This document shows positions 16,444 to 25,268 of a DNA stretch of 64,000 nucleotides, in pieces. The notes beneath the pieces were generated by a model that saw only the letters and a list, made by a program, of their open reading frames with translations, had not been told where the DNA came from and did no database searches. The position numbers and the translations under genes are program-made. Every line of letters starts with the position of its first letter. Positions within the stretch are counted from its first letter, which is position 1. The stretch is from Desulforegulaceae bacterium (GTDB lineage Bacteria; Desulfobacterota; Desulfobacteria; Desulfobacterales; JACKCP01): the NCBI GenBank assembly GCA_034006035.1, contig JAVETN010000002.1, positions 186,001 through 250,000 on the forward strand, given 5' to 3'.

Positions 16444-17282
16444 CTCTCTCCACTCCATTTCAACCGGGTCTTAAGTATATCAAAATAAGACTGGTCTGGC
16501 AGGGTTACAAGGTGAACGGGACTGGACTTTTTTATTATCACCCAGTCTCCGTGAAACAGCTCGGCCTCCTTTTGTCCATCAACACTGAGCTTAAGAGGAG
16601 AAGCAGACTTTGGCGAAAGTCTTGCACAAATTGTACTTTTGTCAGATATTATAAGCGGTCTGTTGGTCAAAGTAAACGGGCAAATGGGAACAAGAAGCAT
16701 TGCTTCAATAACAGGATGGACCACAGGCCCTCCTGAAGCAAGGGAATATGCCGTAGATCCTGTAGGAGTGGATATTATAAGTCCGTCTCCCGAATATCTG
16801 GTTACATGGTGGCTGTCAATTTCAATATCAATTCTTGAAAGCCCTGCCGGCCCTGACTTGCCTATTACTGCTTCATTCAATGCAAGCTGGGAAAAAACAA
16901 CCTGGTTTTCTCTTATTAATTCAACCTGGAATCTCATTCTTTTTTCAACAGAGAAGTTTTTGTTTATAACTTTTTCAACGGCTTCATAAAGCATTGAGCC
17001 TTCTGTTTCTGCAAGAAACCCTACTTCTCCAAATTTTATACCCATTAAAGGAATTTCACTTTTTCCAACCCATCTTGCTGCTGAAAGAAAGGTTCCGTCT
17101 CCCCCTAAAACAAAAATAATATCCAAATTTTTGGGTGCAGTAAAAGGATTTGGAGGGCTTAAATGATCTTTTTTTTCTCTAAAAATAACCTCCACACCTT
17201 TTGTTTCAAGCCAGGCTCCGAAATCTTTAGAAGTTTTTTTAACTTTTAAATCACTTTCTTTAACAACAATTCCAGCTCGCAT
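16437..17282 (-). CDS. nadK: NAD kinase
   Basis: This 281-residue kinase phosphorylates NAD to NADP. It has the diagnostic GGDGTFL motif (~residues 58-64) and the conserved STPTGSTAYSLASGGPVVHP stretch (~165-184) that binds the nicotinamide nucleotide. LALNEAVIGK (~132-141) contains the conserved NE pair. Length is typical of bacterial NadK. It is the first gene of a two-gene unit with the overlapping DUF3141 gene; the ~120 bases between it and hsdR hold no visible gene. Confidence 0.95.
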   Translation of the reverse strand: MRAGIVVKESDLKVKKTSKDFGAWLETKGVEVIFREKKDHLSPPNPFTAPKNLDIIFVLGGDGTFLSAARWVGKSEIPLMGIKFGEVGFLAETEGSMLYEAVEKVINKNFSVEKRMRFQVELIRENQVVFSQLALNEAVIGKSGPAGLSRIDIEIDSHHVTRYSGDGLIISTPTGSTAYSLASGGPVVHPVIEAMLLVPICPFTLTNRPLIISDKSTICARLSPKSASPLKLSVDGQKEAELFHGDWVIIKKSSPVHLVTLPDQSYFDILKTRLKWSGERI

Positions 17283-17405
17283 TTTACCACCCGGTTTTAG
17301 ATTTTTATTTCTCTTAAAAAAATTTCGCTACTTAAAAAAAAAGACCAATAACCTATACCCAGATTGTCATATCTTTAAATATGAAATAGCATAAAAGTTT
17401 TTTTC

Positions 17406-20400
17406 TTATACCAGTCCAAAGTATTTTTCAAAAAAAGCCAATAGCTTGTCGATTATTGTTTGTTTCTTAATACTCCTACTATTAGAAGCAAACCTAGATA
17501 TTGGAGGGATTATCCTATCTATATCTGTTCCTGTAGTTTTTATGAAACCATCTTCAAAGGCATTATCAATAAATTTTCTAGTTTCTTCTTCCCTCAAGTT
17601 TTCCTCTTTGATTAGTTTTTCTATATCCTTTTCTTTATTATCGTTTAAAAAGATTTTCCAATCTTCATCTACCTCAGTAGAGGCATTAACTTGGGCAATA
17701 AAACTTTCAATAAGATCCTTTTTGCTCCTAAGCTCTATGGATGAATTTATAGCCTTATCAATGGTCGTCAAAATATCCTTATCTTTACAATTAGAGTCTT
17801 TATATTTGGCTACCAGCATTAAAATATAATCTATATTCACTTCTATTTGCTTGATAAGCTCAATCTCAAAAACTATATCATCATTGATGTTTTCTTTATC
17901 ACCAGTTTTTCCACCCTTAAAGTCCTGGTAAAGATCTATATAAACACTTTGATAATCTTGAAGCTCTCTTTCACCTAAAAGCCTGTCATTTTCAAATTCA
18001 TCAAATGAAATTAATATATTTCTAAGTCTTAGGATTTTGCCAAAAAGCTTTATAAATTCTTTTTGATCAAATTCACCTATAATAGGTTGTCCTAATTTAT
18101 ATTTTGCCCTTAAATCTTTCACAAGATCTCTATAACCCGGTTGATAGACTCCGTCTTTAGAATAACCTTCATAATATTCTTCATAGGTTTTAAGAAGGAC
18201 TATTCCTCCTGCATCTTTATCACCAAAAAGAGCTATTGCCTTATCAGTTTCCTCCTTCAAGTCCCTAAAACAAACTATATTGCCAAAGGACTTTACACTG
18301 TTCAAAATCCTATTTGTTCTTGAGAAGGCCTGTATTAATCCATGTTGTCTTAAATTTTTATCCACCCAAAGAGTGTTTAGAGTGGTAGCATCAAATCCAG
18401 TTAAGAACATATTTACTACTATCAAAATATCAACTTCTCTATTTTTAACCCTTAGAGACAGGTCCTTATAGTAGTTTTGAAACTTGTCTGAGGAAGTATC
18501 AAAGTTAGTAGAAAAAAGTTTATTATAATCTTTTATGGCTGATTCTAAAAAGTCCCTAGATGACTGATCTAAATTATCTGCATCTAAGTTTTCATCAGCA
18601 AGTATGCCGTCTATCTCTTCCTCATTAGGAGCAAAGGAAAAGATTGTGGCTACTCTTAAGTCTTTATTGTTTTCCTCTATTTGTTTCTTAAATTCACTAT
18701 AATATTTAATAGCCATAGGAATAGAGGCAACTGCAAAAATAGAGTTAAAGCCTGCCACCCTTCTAGATTCTCTTTTTTCTATAATTTCTTTACTATCTTT
18801 TTCTCTTTCCTCCCATTTAGCTGTAAAGGAATAAAAGGACTGTCTTTTTGTCTTTTGGTCAAAATGGTCTAGTATATAAGTTACCACTTCAGATATTCTC
18901 TCTGGTGCAGCTAGGGCTTTTTCCCTGTCTATGGCATAAACCTTTTCATCTTCTATATGAGCTGGTGTTCTTATGGTATTAATAAAGTCAATTCTAAAGG
19001 GCAGGACATTTCCGTCATTTATAGCATCTACTATGGTATAGGTATGGAGTTTCTCGCCAAAAACCTGCTCAGTAGTAGAGAAAGCTGGATTGCCTCCAGA
19101 TGGTGCATTGGCTGCAAATATGGGTGTTCCTGTAAAGCCAAATATGTGGTAATTCCTAAAGTTTCCAATAATAGCCCTATGCATATCACCAAATTGAGAC
19201 CTATGGCACTCGTCAAAGATTAGAACAACGTGTTTATTATAAATATCATGTTTCTTATTCTTTTTTATAAAGACATCTAGTTTTTGAATGGTAGTTACTA
19301 TTATTTTATAATCCTCATAACCACCATGCTGGTTTTTGTTTTCTAATTGTCTTTGAAGTACTCTAGTAGAGGAATTACCATTAGCAGCTCCTTTTTCAAA
19401 GCGATCATATTCTTTCATGGTTTGATAGTCTAAATCTTTTCTATCTACTACAAAAATAACCTTATCGATTGTGGGTATTTCTGTGGCAAGTATTGCAGCC
19501 TTAAAGGAAGTTAGGGTCTTACCAGAACCTGTGGTATGCCAAATATAGCCACCTGCATCTTTTGTTCCGGTTTTCTTATAATTAGTAGATATTAATATAC
19601 GATTTAAAATTTTTTCTGATGCAGCTATTTGATATGGTCTCATTACCAAAAGCAAATCTTCACTGGTGAAAACACAATATTTAGTTAAAATGTTTAAAAT
19701 AGTATGTTTAGCAAAAAAAGTCTTGGTAAAATCAACTAAATCTGAAATAATTCTATTGTTGTTATCTGCCCAAAAGCTAGTAAACTCAAAGCTATTGGAT
19801 GTTTTATTAGTTTTCTTTTGTCTGCCTTTTAGCTGTTCTTTAATATGGGTATCTCTTATTGTATTAGAATAATATTTAGTATGAGTTCCATTGGATATAA
19901 TAAAGAGCTGAACATACTCAAAAAGCCCATGGGAAGCCCAAAAAGAATCCCTTTGATAGCGGTTAATTTGATTAAAAGCTTCCCTTATGGCTACTCCTCT
20001 TCTTTTTAATTCTATATGAATAAGAGGAAGGCCATTTACTAAAATAGTAACATCATAACGGCTCTTGTAAGTTCCACCGTCTTCTTCGTACTGATTAAGA
20101 ACTTGTAATCTATTGTTGTGAATGTCTTTTTTGTCTATCAGATAAATATTTTTTGAAGTTCCATTGTCAAGCCTAAGTACCTGGATATGGTCTTCTTGGA
20201 TTTTTTTGGTCTTTTCTATTATTCCTTCATTGGCAGAAGCAATGGACTCTTTGAAAAATCTTTCCCATTCCTTATCAGAAAAAGTAATATTGTTTAACTT
20301 TTCTAATTGTTTTCTTAAGTTATCAATAAAGTTTTGTTCAGATAATATGCTTAAATATTCATAGCCCTGCTCTTTAAGCAGGCTGATAAATTCTTTTTCC

Positions 20401-20507
20401 AATTCAGCTTCTGATTGATGCTTTTTTCCTTCACCCCCAAATTCTGAAATATATTCAGCAACTACAGTTTGCTCTTCAGTAGAAGCTACTATATTATAAA
20501 AAGTCAT
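17406..20507 (-). CDS. hsdR: Type I restriction enzyme, endonuclease/translocase subunit
   Basis: This is the 1033-residue motor and nuclease subunit of a type I restriction-modification complex. The N-terminal nuclease domain (about residues 1-230) contains YDVTILVNGLPLIHIELKRR, giving the D...ExK catalytic pattern. The superfamily 2 helicase core has Walker A TTGSGKT near residue 325, DECHRSQFGD near 430, FTGTP near 456, and the second RecA lobe with NMFLTGFDATTLNTLWVDK and QAFSRTNR near 690-730. The complex cuts unmethylated DNA after ATP-driven translocation. It is the last gene of hsdM-hsdS-hsdR and starts three bases after the hsdS stop. No frameshift or internal stop is present, so the enzyme looks intact. 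Confidence 0.95.
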   Translation of the reverse strand: MTFYNIVASTEEQTVVAEYISEFGGEGKKHQSEAELEKEFISLLKEQGYEYLSILSEQNFIDNLRKQLEKLNNITFSDKEWERFFKESIASANEGIIEKTKKIQEDHIQVLRLDNGTSKNIYLIDKKDIHNNRLQVLNQYEEDGGTYKSRYDVTILVNGLPLIHIELKRRGVAIREAFNQINRYQRDSFWASHGLFEYVQLFIISNGTHTKYYSNTIRDTHIKEQLKGRQKKTNKTSNSFEFTSFWADNNNRIISDLVDFTKTFFAKHTILNILTKYCVFTSEDLLLVMRPYQIAASEKILNRILISTNYKKTGTKDAGGYIWHTTGSGKTLTSFKAAILATEIPTIDKVIFVVDRKDLDYQTMKEYDRFEKGAANGNSSTRVLQRQLENKNQHGGYEDYKIIVTTIQKLDVFIKKNKKHDIYNKHVVLIFDECHRSQFGDMHRAIIGNFRNYHIFGFTGTPIFAANAPSGGNPAFSTTEQVFGEKLHTYTIVDAINDGNVLPFRIDFINTIRTPAHIEDEKVYAIDREKALAAPERISEVVTYILDHFDQKTKRQSFYSFTAKWEEREKDSKEIIEKRESRRVAGFNSIFAVASIPMAIKYYSEFKKQIEENNKDLRVATIFSFAPNEEEIDGILADENLDADNLDQSSRDFLESAIKDYNKLFSTNFDTSSDKFQNYYKDLSLRVKNREVDILIVVNMFLTGFDATTLNTLWVDKNLRQHGLIQAFSRTNRILNSVKSFGNIVCFRDLKEETDKAIALFGDKDAGGIVLLKTYEEYYEGYSKDGVYQPGYRDLVKDLRAKYKLGQPIIGEFDQKEFIKLFGKILRLRNILISFDEFENDRLLGERELQDYQSVYIDLYQDFKGGKTGDKENINDDIVFEIELIKQIEVNIDYILMLVAKYKDSNCKDKDILTTIDKAINSSIELRSKKDLIESFIAQVNASTEVDEDWKIFLNDNKEKDIEKLIKEENLREEETRKFIDNAFEDGFIKTTGTDIDRIIPPISRFASNSRSIKKQTIIDKLLAFFEKYFGLV

Positions 20508-20509
20508 TT

Positions 20510-21739
20510 CTAAGCCTCATTTGAATTTAATTCTTTGACGGTAAGCAGTTTTTCCCTATAGTATTCATATTGATTTTGCCTTGCTTCTATTTCTGCTGGT
20601 AGACCTATGGAGATGTCATTAACTAGGGCATCGAACTTGTCTAGGATAGATACTATACGTTCTTGTTCGGCTAGGGGAGGTATAGGGATTTTATATTCAA
20701 GTAATCTATCTCTACTTAATCTTGTAACTTTTGCACCATGTGCATACCTTTCTTTATATCTACTAAAATCAGTAGTTTTTAATAAGTAAGTTATATATTT
20801 AGTATTTTGATTATGTCTAAATGCAAACATATCTCCACTTATACAAACATCATCTCCAAACCATCCCAACGGGGTACAAATATCTTCTATGTTTTCACTC
20901 ACTCCAGAAATAAGCACATCTCCTTTTTGTGCTTTTCTAAGTTTTTTAGAATGTTCTTTTGTTACAAAAGAGATAGTTTCATCTGCAAAAGTACCATAAT
21001 AAGTATATATTTGACCATAATGAATACAGGGCACCCCTTCAGCCCTAAAGTGTTTCTTCTGTAACCCACTACCTCTTATTAATTCTCCTACCTCCCCTAA
21101 AGTCTTCCATTCCACCTCATCTCCAAAGGTCAATAACTCATCCCTATAATATTCATATTGTTTTTTCCTTGCTGTAAGCTCTGCTGTAAGCTCTGCTGTA
21201 AGCTCTGTGAAATTGTCCAGAATACGGACAATTTCTTCTTGGACAGGGAGTGGGGGTAGGGGGATAGAAAAGTTTCCTAACCATGTAGTACTAAGATTTT
21301 TTTGGCCTCCACCTGTTGAATTCCTCATAGCTATATTTTCAAAGGAATCCTGGTCAAAAAAGTGAAACAAAAATCTATTTAAAACTTTTTCTTCATTCAC
21401 TTTTATACATACTACTCTTTGATTCAAAGCTGCCGGAAGATGTTTGTTTAATATCATTGCAATTCTTCCAACATTTCCAGTTAAGGACATAACTAAGTCA
21501 TTTTCTTTCAACAAATATCTTTGGATATCTTCAATACTATCTTCAGAGTAAAATTTTAAATCTTTATTAGAAATACTTCCCTTTTGTACATCAGATATTC
21601 TTATTACTCTAATACCTTCTTTACTGTATCTATTACTTTTAAATGCATATCCATTTAATAATTGAGATATGTTTTTAAGTTCCACATACTCCACCCCATG
21701 TGGACAAAGTTCTTCTATTAATTTATCTAGCCTAGCCAT
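20510..21739 (-). CDS. hsdS: Type I restriction-modification specificity subunit
   Basis: The 409-residue subunit chooses the DNA target. It has the expected two half-subunits: TRD1 at about residues 1-150, a central conserved region (VRILDNFTELTAELTA), TRD2 at about 205-350, and a distal conserved region (ERIVSILDKFDALVNDI, then RQNQYEYYREKLLT). Both conserved regions end in the QYEYYR-LLT motif. The central region contains three copies of ELTA (about 178-189), encoded by a perfect 12-bp tandem repeat. In the EcoR124 family the number of such TAEL repeats sets the spacer length of the bipartite target. It begins immediately after hsdM stops. Confidence 0.94.
   Translation of the reverse strand: MARLDKLIEELCPHGVEYVELKNISQLLNGYAFKSNRYSKEGIRVIRISDVQKGSISNKDLKFYSEDSIEDIQRYLLKENDLVMSLTGNVGRIAMILNKHLPAALNQRVVCIKVNEEKVLNRFLFHFFDQDSFENIAMRNSTGGGQKNLSTTWLGNFSIPLPPLPVQEEIVRILDNFTELTAELTAELTARKKQYEYYRDELLTFGDEVEWKTLGEVGELIRGSGLQKKHFRAEGVPCIHYGQIYTYYGTFADETISFVTKEHSKKLRKAQKGDVLISGVSENIEDICTPLGWFGDDVCISGDMFAFRHNQNTKYITYLLKTTDFSRYKERYAHGAKVTRLSRDRLLEYKIPIPPLAEQERIVSILDKFDALVNDISIGLPAEIEARQNQYEYYREKLLTVKELNSNEA
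21171..21206. repeat. hsdS: Three perfect 12-bp tandem repeats inside hsdS
   Basis: The unit GCTGTAAGCTCT occurs three times without mismatch (21171-21182, 21183-21194, 21195-21206). On the coding strand it reads Glu-Leu-Thr-Ala. Gain or loss of a unit keeps the frame and adds or removes four residues of the spacer helix between the two target recognition domains. Confidence 0.95.
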
Positions 21740-23302
21740 CTATTCCACCTCAATTTCTGCTACTATCTCATCTATGGCCTTCCTTAGTTCGTCTTGTCTA
21801 GTAACGATTTCTTTTATTTCCTTATTGAGAACCCTTATATCTATCTTTTCCCTTGTATCCTCTATCTCCACATATGTAGAAACTGATAAGTTGTAATCTT
21901 CTTTCGCTATTTCATCATTAGGAACTAACTTAGACACATATTGAATTTCTTCCTTGCCCTTGTATATATCCAAGATTGTTTCTATGTTTTCATCAGTTAA
22001 CTTATTGTTATTAGTAACTTTTATAGCCTCTTTAGATGCATCAATAAAAAGAGTTGAGTTTTCTGATTTAGACTTCCTAAGTACCATAATACAAGTAGCT
22101 ATAGAAGTTCCAAAAAATAGATTATCTGAAAGTTGAATAATCGCATCTACATAGTTATTATCTATTAAATATTTTCTTATTTTCTGCTCTGCTCCGCTTC
22201 TATATAAGACCCCTGGGAAACATACAATAGAAGCAGTTCCATTTGTTGACAACCAAGCTAATGAATGCATTATAAAGGCTAAATCTGCCCTTGATTTTGG
22301 TGCTAAAACCCCTGCCGGTGAAAATCTAGGGTCATTTATCAAAATAGGATTTGCATCTCCATCCCATTTAGTGGAATAGGGAGGATTAGATACAATTACT
22401 TCAAATGGTTCATCATCCCAGTGCTGAGGATCTTTTAAAGTATCTGCATTGGCAATATCAAATTTATCAAAGCCTACATCATGCAAAAACATATTTATCC
22501 TGCATAAATTGTAAGTTGTCATATTAATTTCTTGCCCAAAAAAACCTTGCCTTATATTGTTTTTTCCTAAAATTTTAGCAGATTGTAAAAGCAGGGAACC
22601 AGATCCGCAGGCAGGGTCATAAACTTTATTTACTTCTGTTTTTCCAACCAGGGCTATTTTGGTTAAAAGCTCTGATACTTCTTGAGGGGTAAAATATTCT
22701 CCACCAGATCTTCCAGCATTAGAAGCATACATAGACATTAAGTATTCATAAGCATCACCAAAGGCATCTATTGTATTATCCTGGTAAGATCCCAGTTTCA
22801 TTTCTGCTACTGAATTTATAAGTTTAACTAGTTTTTCATTTCTTCTTACTACTGAACTACCTAATTTATTAGAGTTTACATCTAAATCATCAAAAAGACC
22901 TTTAAAATTAACTTCACTTTCTGTTCCCTTTGTGGAAGCTTCTATGTTTTTAAAGATAGCTTCAAGAGTTTCGTTAAGGTTGTCATCACCCTCTGCCCTA
23001 TCTTTTAAATTTTCAAAAAGCTCGCTTGGCAGTATAAAGAAGCCCTTAGTTTTTACCAGATCTTCTCTAGCAGATTCAGCATCTTCATCAGATAATCTTG
23101 CATAATCAAAGTCTTTAAATCCTGCTTCATGCTCTCCTTTATTTATGTATGAAGTAATATTTTCTGAGATATATCTATAAAAGAGCATACCTAAAACATA
23201 TTGTTTAAAATCCCAACCATCTACACTACCCCTTAAATCATTGGCCATACTCCAGATGGTGCGGTGTAATTCTGCTCTTTCTTGTTCTTTTCTGTTTCCC
23301 AT
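21740..23302 (-). CDS. hsdM: Type I restriction-modification DNA methyltransferase subunit
   Basis: This 520-residue N6-adenine methyltransferase pairs with HsdS. The N-terminal helical HsdM_N domain starts RAELHRTIWSMANDLRGSVDG. SAM motif I is VYDPACGSGSLLL near residue 226 and catalytic motif IV is SNPPYSTKW near 305. The C-terminal coiled region (EIVTRQDELRKAIDEIVAEIE) is the usual subunit-contact helix. It is the first gene of the operon. The hsd genes read more like Clostridia or Fusobacteria style (frequent ATA, AGA and TTA codons) than flanking genes, which hints at acquisition. That is an impression, not a measurement. Confidence 0.95.
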   Translation of the reverse strand: MGNRKEQERAELHRTIWSMANDLRGSVDGWDFKQYVLGMLFYRYISENITSYINKGEHEAGFKDFDYARLSDEDAESAREDLVKTKGFFILPSELFENLKDRAEGDDNLNETLEAIFKNIEASTKGTESEVNFKGLFDDLDVNSNKLGSSVVRRNEKLVKLINSVAEMKLGSYQDNTIDAFGDAYEYLMSMYASNAGRSGGEYFTPQEVSELLTKIALVGKTEVNKVYDPACGSGSLLLQSAKILGKNNIRQGFFGQEINMTTYNLCRINMFLHDVGFDKFDIANADTLKDPQHWDDEPFEVIVSNPPYSTKWDGDANPILINDPRFSPAGVLAPKSRADLAFIMHSLAWLSTNGTASIVCFPGVLYRSGAEQKIRKYLIDNNYVDAIIQLSDNLFFGTSIATCIMVLRKSKSENSTLFIDASKEAIKVTNNNKLTDENIETILDIYKGKEEIQYVSKLVPNDEIAKEDYNLSVSTYVEIEDTREKIDIRVLNKEIKEIVTRQDELRKAIDEIVAEIEVE

Positions 23303-23392
23303 GGATCTTTCTCCTCTTTTTCAACCAATCTTTAGAAAATCAGGATACACTATAACTGAATTGGACCAATATCCCTAGCAAAGAAAGCAAAA

Positions 23393-23428
23393 CGGCATAG
23401 CCGCTACAACGACTATGCCGAATTTTTT
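23393..23428. terminator. Hairpin terminator between the metS-like gene and hsdM
   Basis: CGGCATAG (23393-23400) pairs with CTATGCCG (23413-23420) around a 12-base loop. T runs follow on the plus strand (AATTTTTT) and, shorter, on the minus strand (TTTTGCTTT). Local genes are all on the minus strand, so it most likely ends the transporter transcript. Confidence 0.65.
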
Positions 23429-23516
23429 AAGAAATTATAAATCCCTATGGTAAAGGGCAGGTTAACCACCCTTTTTAAAGTTTTTTAAATTTCAGAATTT
23501 TACAAAATATGATTAA

Positions 23517-23612
23517 TTACTTTTTTTTCATTGCTATTCTTATACAAATAGCAGCTCCGCCCCAAGTAACCCCAAGACCGAAAATCATCATCAATACTGC
23601 TGAAAACTCCAT
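23517..23612 (-). CDS. MetS-like small subunit of the NSS transporter (31 aa)
   Basis: A 31-residue frame starts at ATG 23612 with AAGGAG at a good distance and begins 17 bases after the transporter stop. The product MEFSAVLMMIFGLGVTWGGA... is one hydrophobic helix with a conserved-looking Trp-Gly-Gly and a basic tail (AMKKK). This is the pattern of MetS-type single-span partners encoded directly after MetP-type NSS transporters. In Corynebacterium glutamicum MetS is required for MetP transport. The position, size, ribosome binding site and WGG motif make this a real gene, although it falls below usual length cut-offs. Confidence 0.75.
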   Translation of the reverse strand: MEFSAVLMMIFGLGVTWGGAAICIRIAMKKK

Positions 23613-23628
23613 TATATTCTCCTTAAAA

Positions 23629-25095
23629 TTAATTGTTTTTAGTAACGGAATGAAGAAGTACTCCAACCACAAAAACACCTATAACAACAGCCCATCCGTA
23701 CATAAGAAGAGCTTCAAAAGGATAACCTTCATAGGGTTTTGTAAGATCGTTTACAAGGTTCATTACTCCCATATACCCAAGAACTATTGGAGTTACAGCC
23801 ATCAGGCAGAAATTCCACCATTTGCCAACTGTAAAATCTGAAATGGCGTTTACATGCTCTCTTACAGACTCAAGCCTAAAAAGCCATCCAATAAAAAGGA
23901 TTTCAATTATACCGGCAAAAACGATTCCAAAGTTATTGATAAAATGGTCTGTGATATCAAGTACATAAAGACCACCTTGGGTCATAAGAATTATACTTGA
24001 AAGAAATCCTATAAAAACATAGCCTGTAACTGCTGTTTTTCTTGTAACATAAAACTTGTCCATTATAGCCGAACAACAGGCCTCAGAAATTGAAATCATT
24101 GAAGAAAGACCTGCAAAGACTATACAGGTAAAGAAAAGCGGCCCAAAAAGCCATGGAGCCGGAAGAAGGTTGATTGCTTTTGGAATTGTAACAAAAGCAA
24201 GACCAACACCTGCACCAGCAACATCTTCAATTCCAACCCCTTCTTTTGCAGCCATATAACCTAAAATACCAAAAACCATAATACCTGCAAGCATACTGAA
24301 TCCACAGTTTATAAAAGCTGTCATCATTCCATTGTTATTTATATCAGAATCTTCTGGAAGATAGCTTGAATAAGTAACCATGATTGCAAAACAAATACTC
24401 AGGGTAAAGAAAATCTGACCATAGGCAGCAACCCAAACTTTAGGTTCAAAAATTTTGCTAAAATCTGGCTTAAAAAGATAATTAAGTCCGGTTAAGGCTC
24501 CGTCAAGAGTTACAGCACGAAACATTAAAAGAAGGATAAGAACAAAAAGAATAGGCATGAAAATTTTATTTGCAGCTTCAATACCTCTTTTAACTCCGCT
24601 GAAAAGAACAAACCAGCAAACAAGCCACATAGCCGTAGTTGCAATAAAAACAGGCCATACTATCCCACCGATATTCATGGCTGAATCAGACAGGTTTAAA
24701 AAATCTCCAAAGAAAAAGCCTTTTGTATCTTCTCCCCAGGACTGGGTAAAAGAAAATCTTAAATAATTGACCCCCCAGCCTATTATGACCACATAATAAA
24801 CTGAAATAACAAAAGAGATCAAAACCTGCCACCATCCCAACCATTCCCATTTGGGATTAATTAATGAGAAAGTTTTTGGAGCAGCACCATGATACTTATG
24901 ACCAAGGCCAAATTCCATTATTATAATAGGAATACCTGCTGTTATAAGTGCAAAAAAATAAGGTATAAGAAATGCACCACCGCCATTGTCATAAACCATG
25001 TAAGGAAATCTCCAGATATTGCCGAGTCCTATGGCTGACCCGACGGCTGCCAGAATAAAACCTGTTCTGGTGCCCCAATTTTCTCTTTTAGCCAT
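23629..25095 (-). CDS. Sodium-dependent NSS-family amino-acid transporter (MetP-like)
   Basis: This 488-residue polytopic protein belongs to the neurotransmitter:sodium symporter family. The N-terminus WGTRTGFILAAVGSAIGLGN followed by WRFPYM is the NSS signature forming the Na+ and substrate sites in TM1. GGGAFLIPYF marks TM2. About 12 hydrophobic segments are visible. It imports an amino acid with Na+; substrate cannot be read from sequence, but the MetS-like partner suggests a MetPS-type neutral amino acid importer. A Na+ gradient could be supplied by the NQR encoded at 39-44.7 kb. Confidence 0.9.
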   Translation of the reverse strand: MAKRENWGTRTGFILAAVGSAIGLGNIWRFPYMVYDNGGGAFLIPYFFALITAGIPIIIMEFGLGHKYHGAAPKTFSLINPKWEWLGWWQVLISFVISVYYVVIIGWGVNYLRFSFTQSWGEDTKGFFFGDFLNLSDSAMNIGGIVWPVFIATTAMWLVCWFVLFSGVKRGIEAANKIFMPILFVLILLLMFRAVTLDGALTGLNYLFKPDFSKIFEPKVWVAAYGQIFFTLSICFAIMVTYSSYLPEDSDINNNGMMTAFINCGFSMLAGIMVFGILGYMAAKEGVGIEDVAGAGVGLAFVTIPKAINLLPAPWLFGPLFFTCIVFAGLSSMISISEACCSAIMDKFYVTRKTAVTGYVFIGFLSSIILMTQGGLYVLDITDHFINNFGIVFAGIIEILFIGWLFRLESVREHVNAISDFTVGKWWNFCLMAVTPIVLGYMGVMNLVNDLTKPYEGYPFEALLMYGWAVVIGVFVVGVLLHSVTKNN

Positions 25096-25268
25096 AACTA
25101 CCTCTCCTCCCCGGTGCTTAAAAGTTTAGTTATAAAAAATTCATTAATATATCGCCATATCGTTAGCAAAAGACTTAAAAGACTTCAACATTATATTTTA
25201 CCAGCCGCCCGGATAGAACTTCAGTTAATCCCAATTTTTCAGCCAATCACCAACCAAATAATTTTTCT

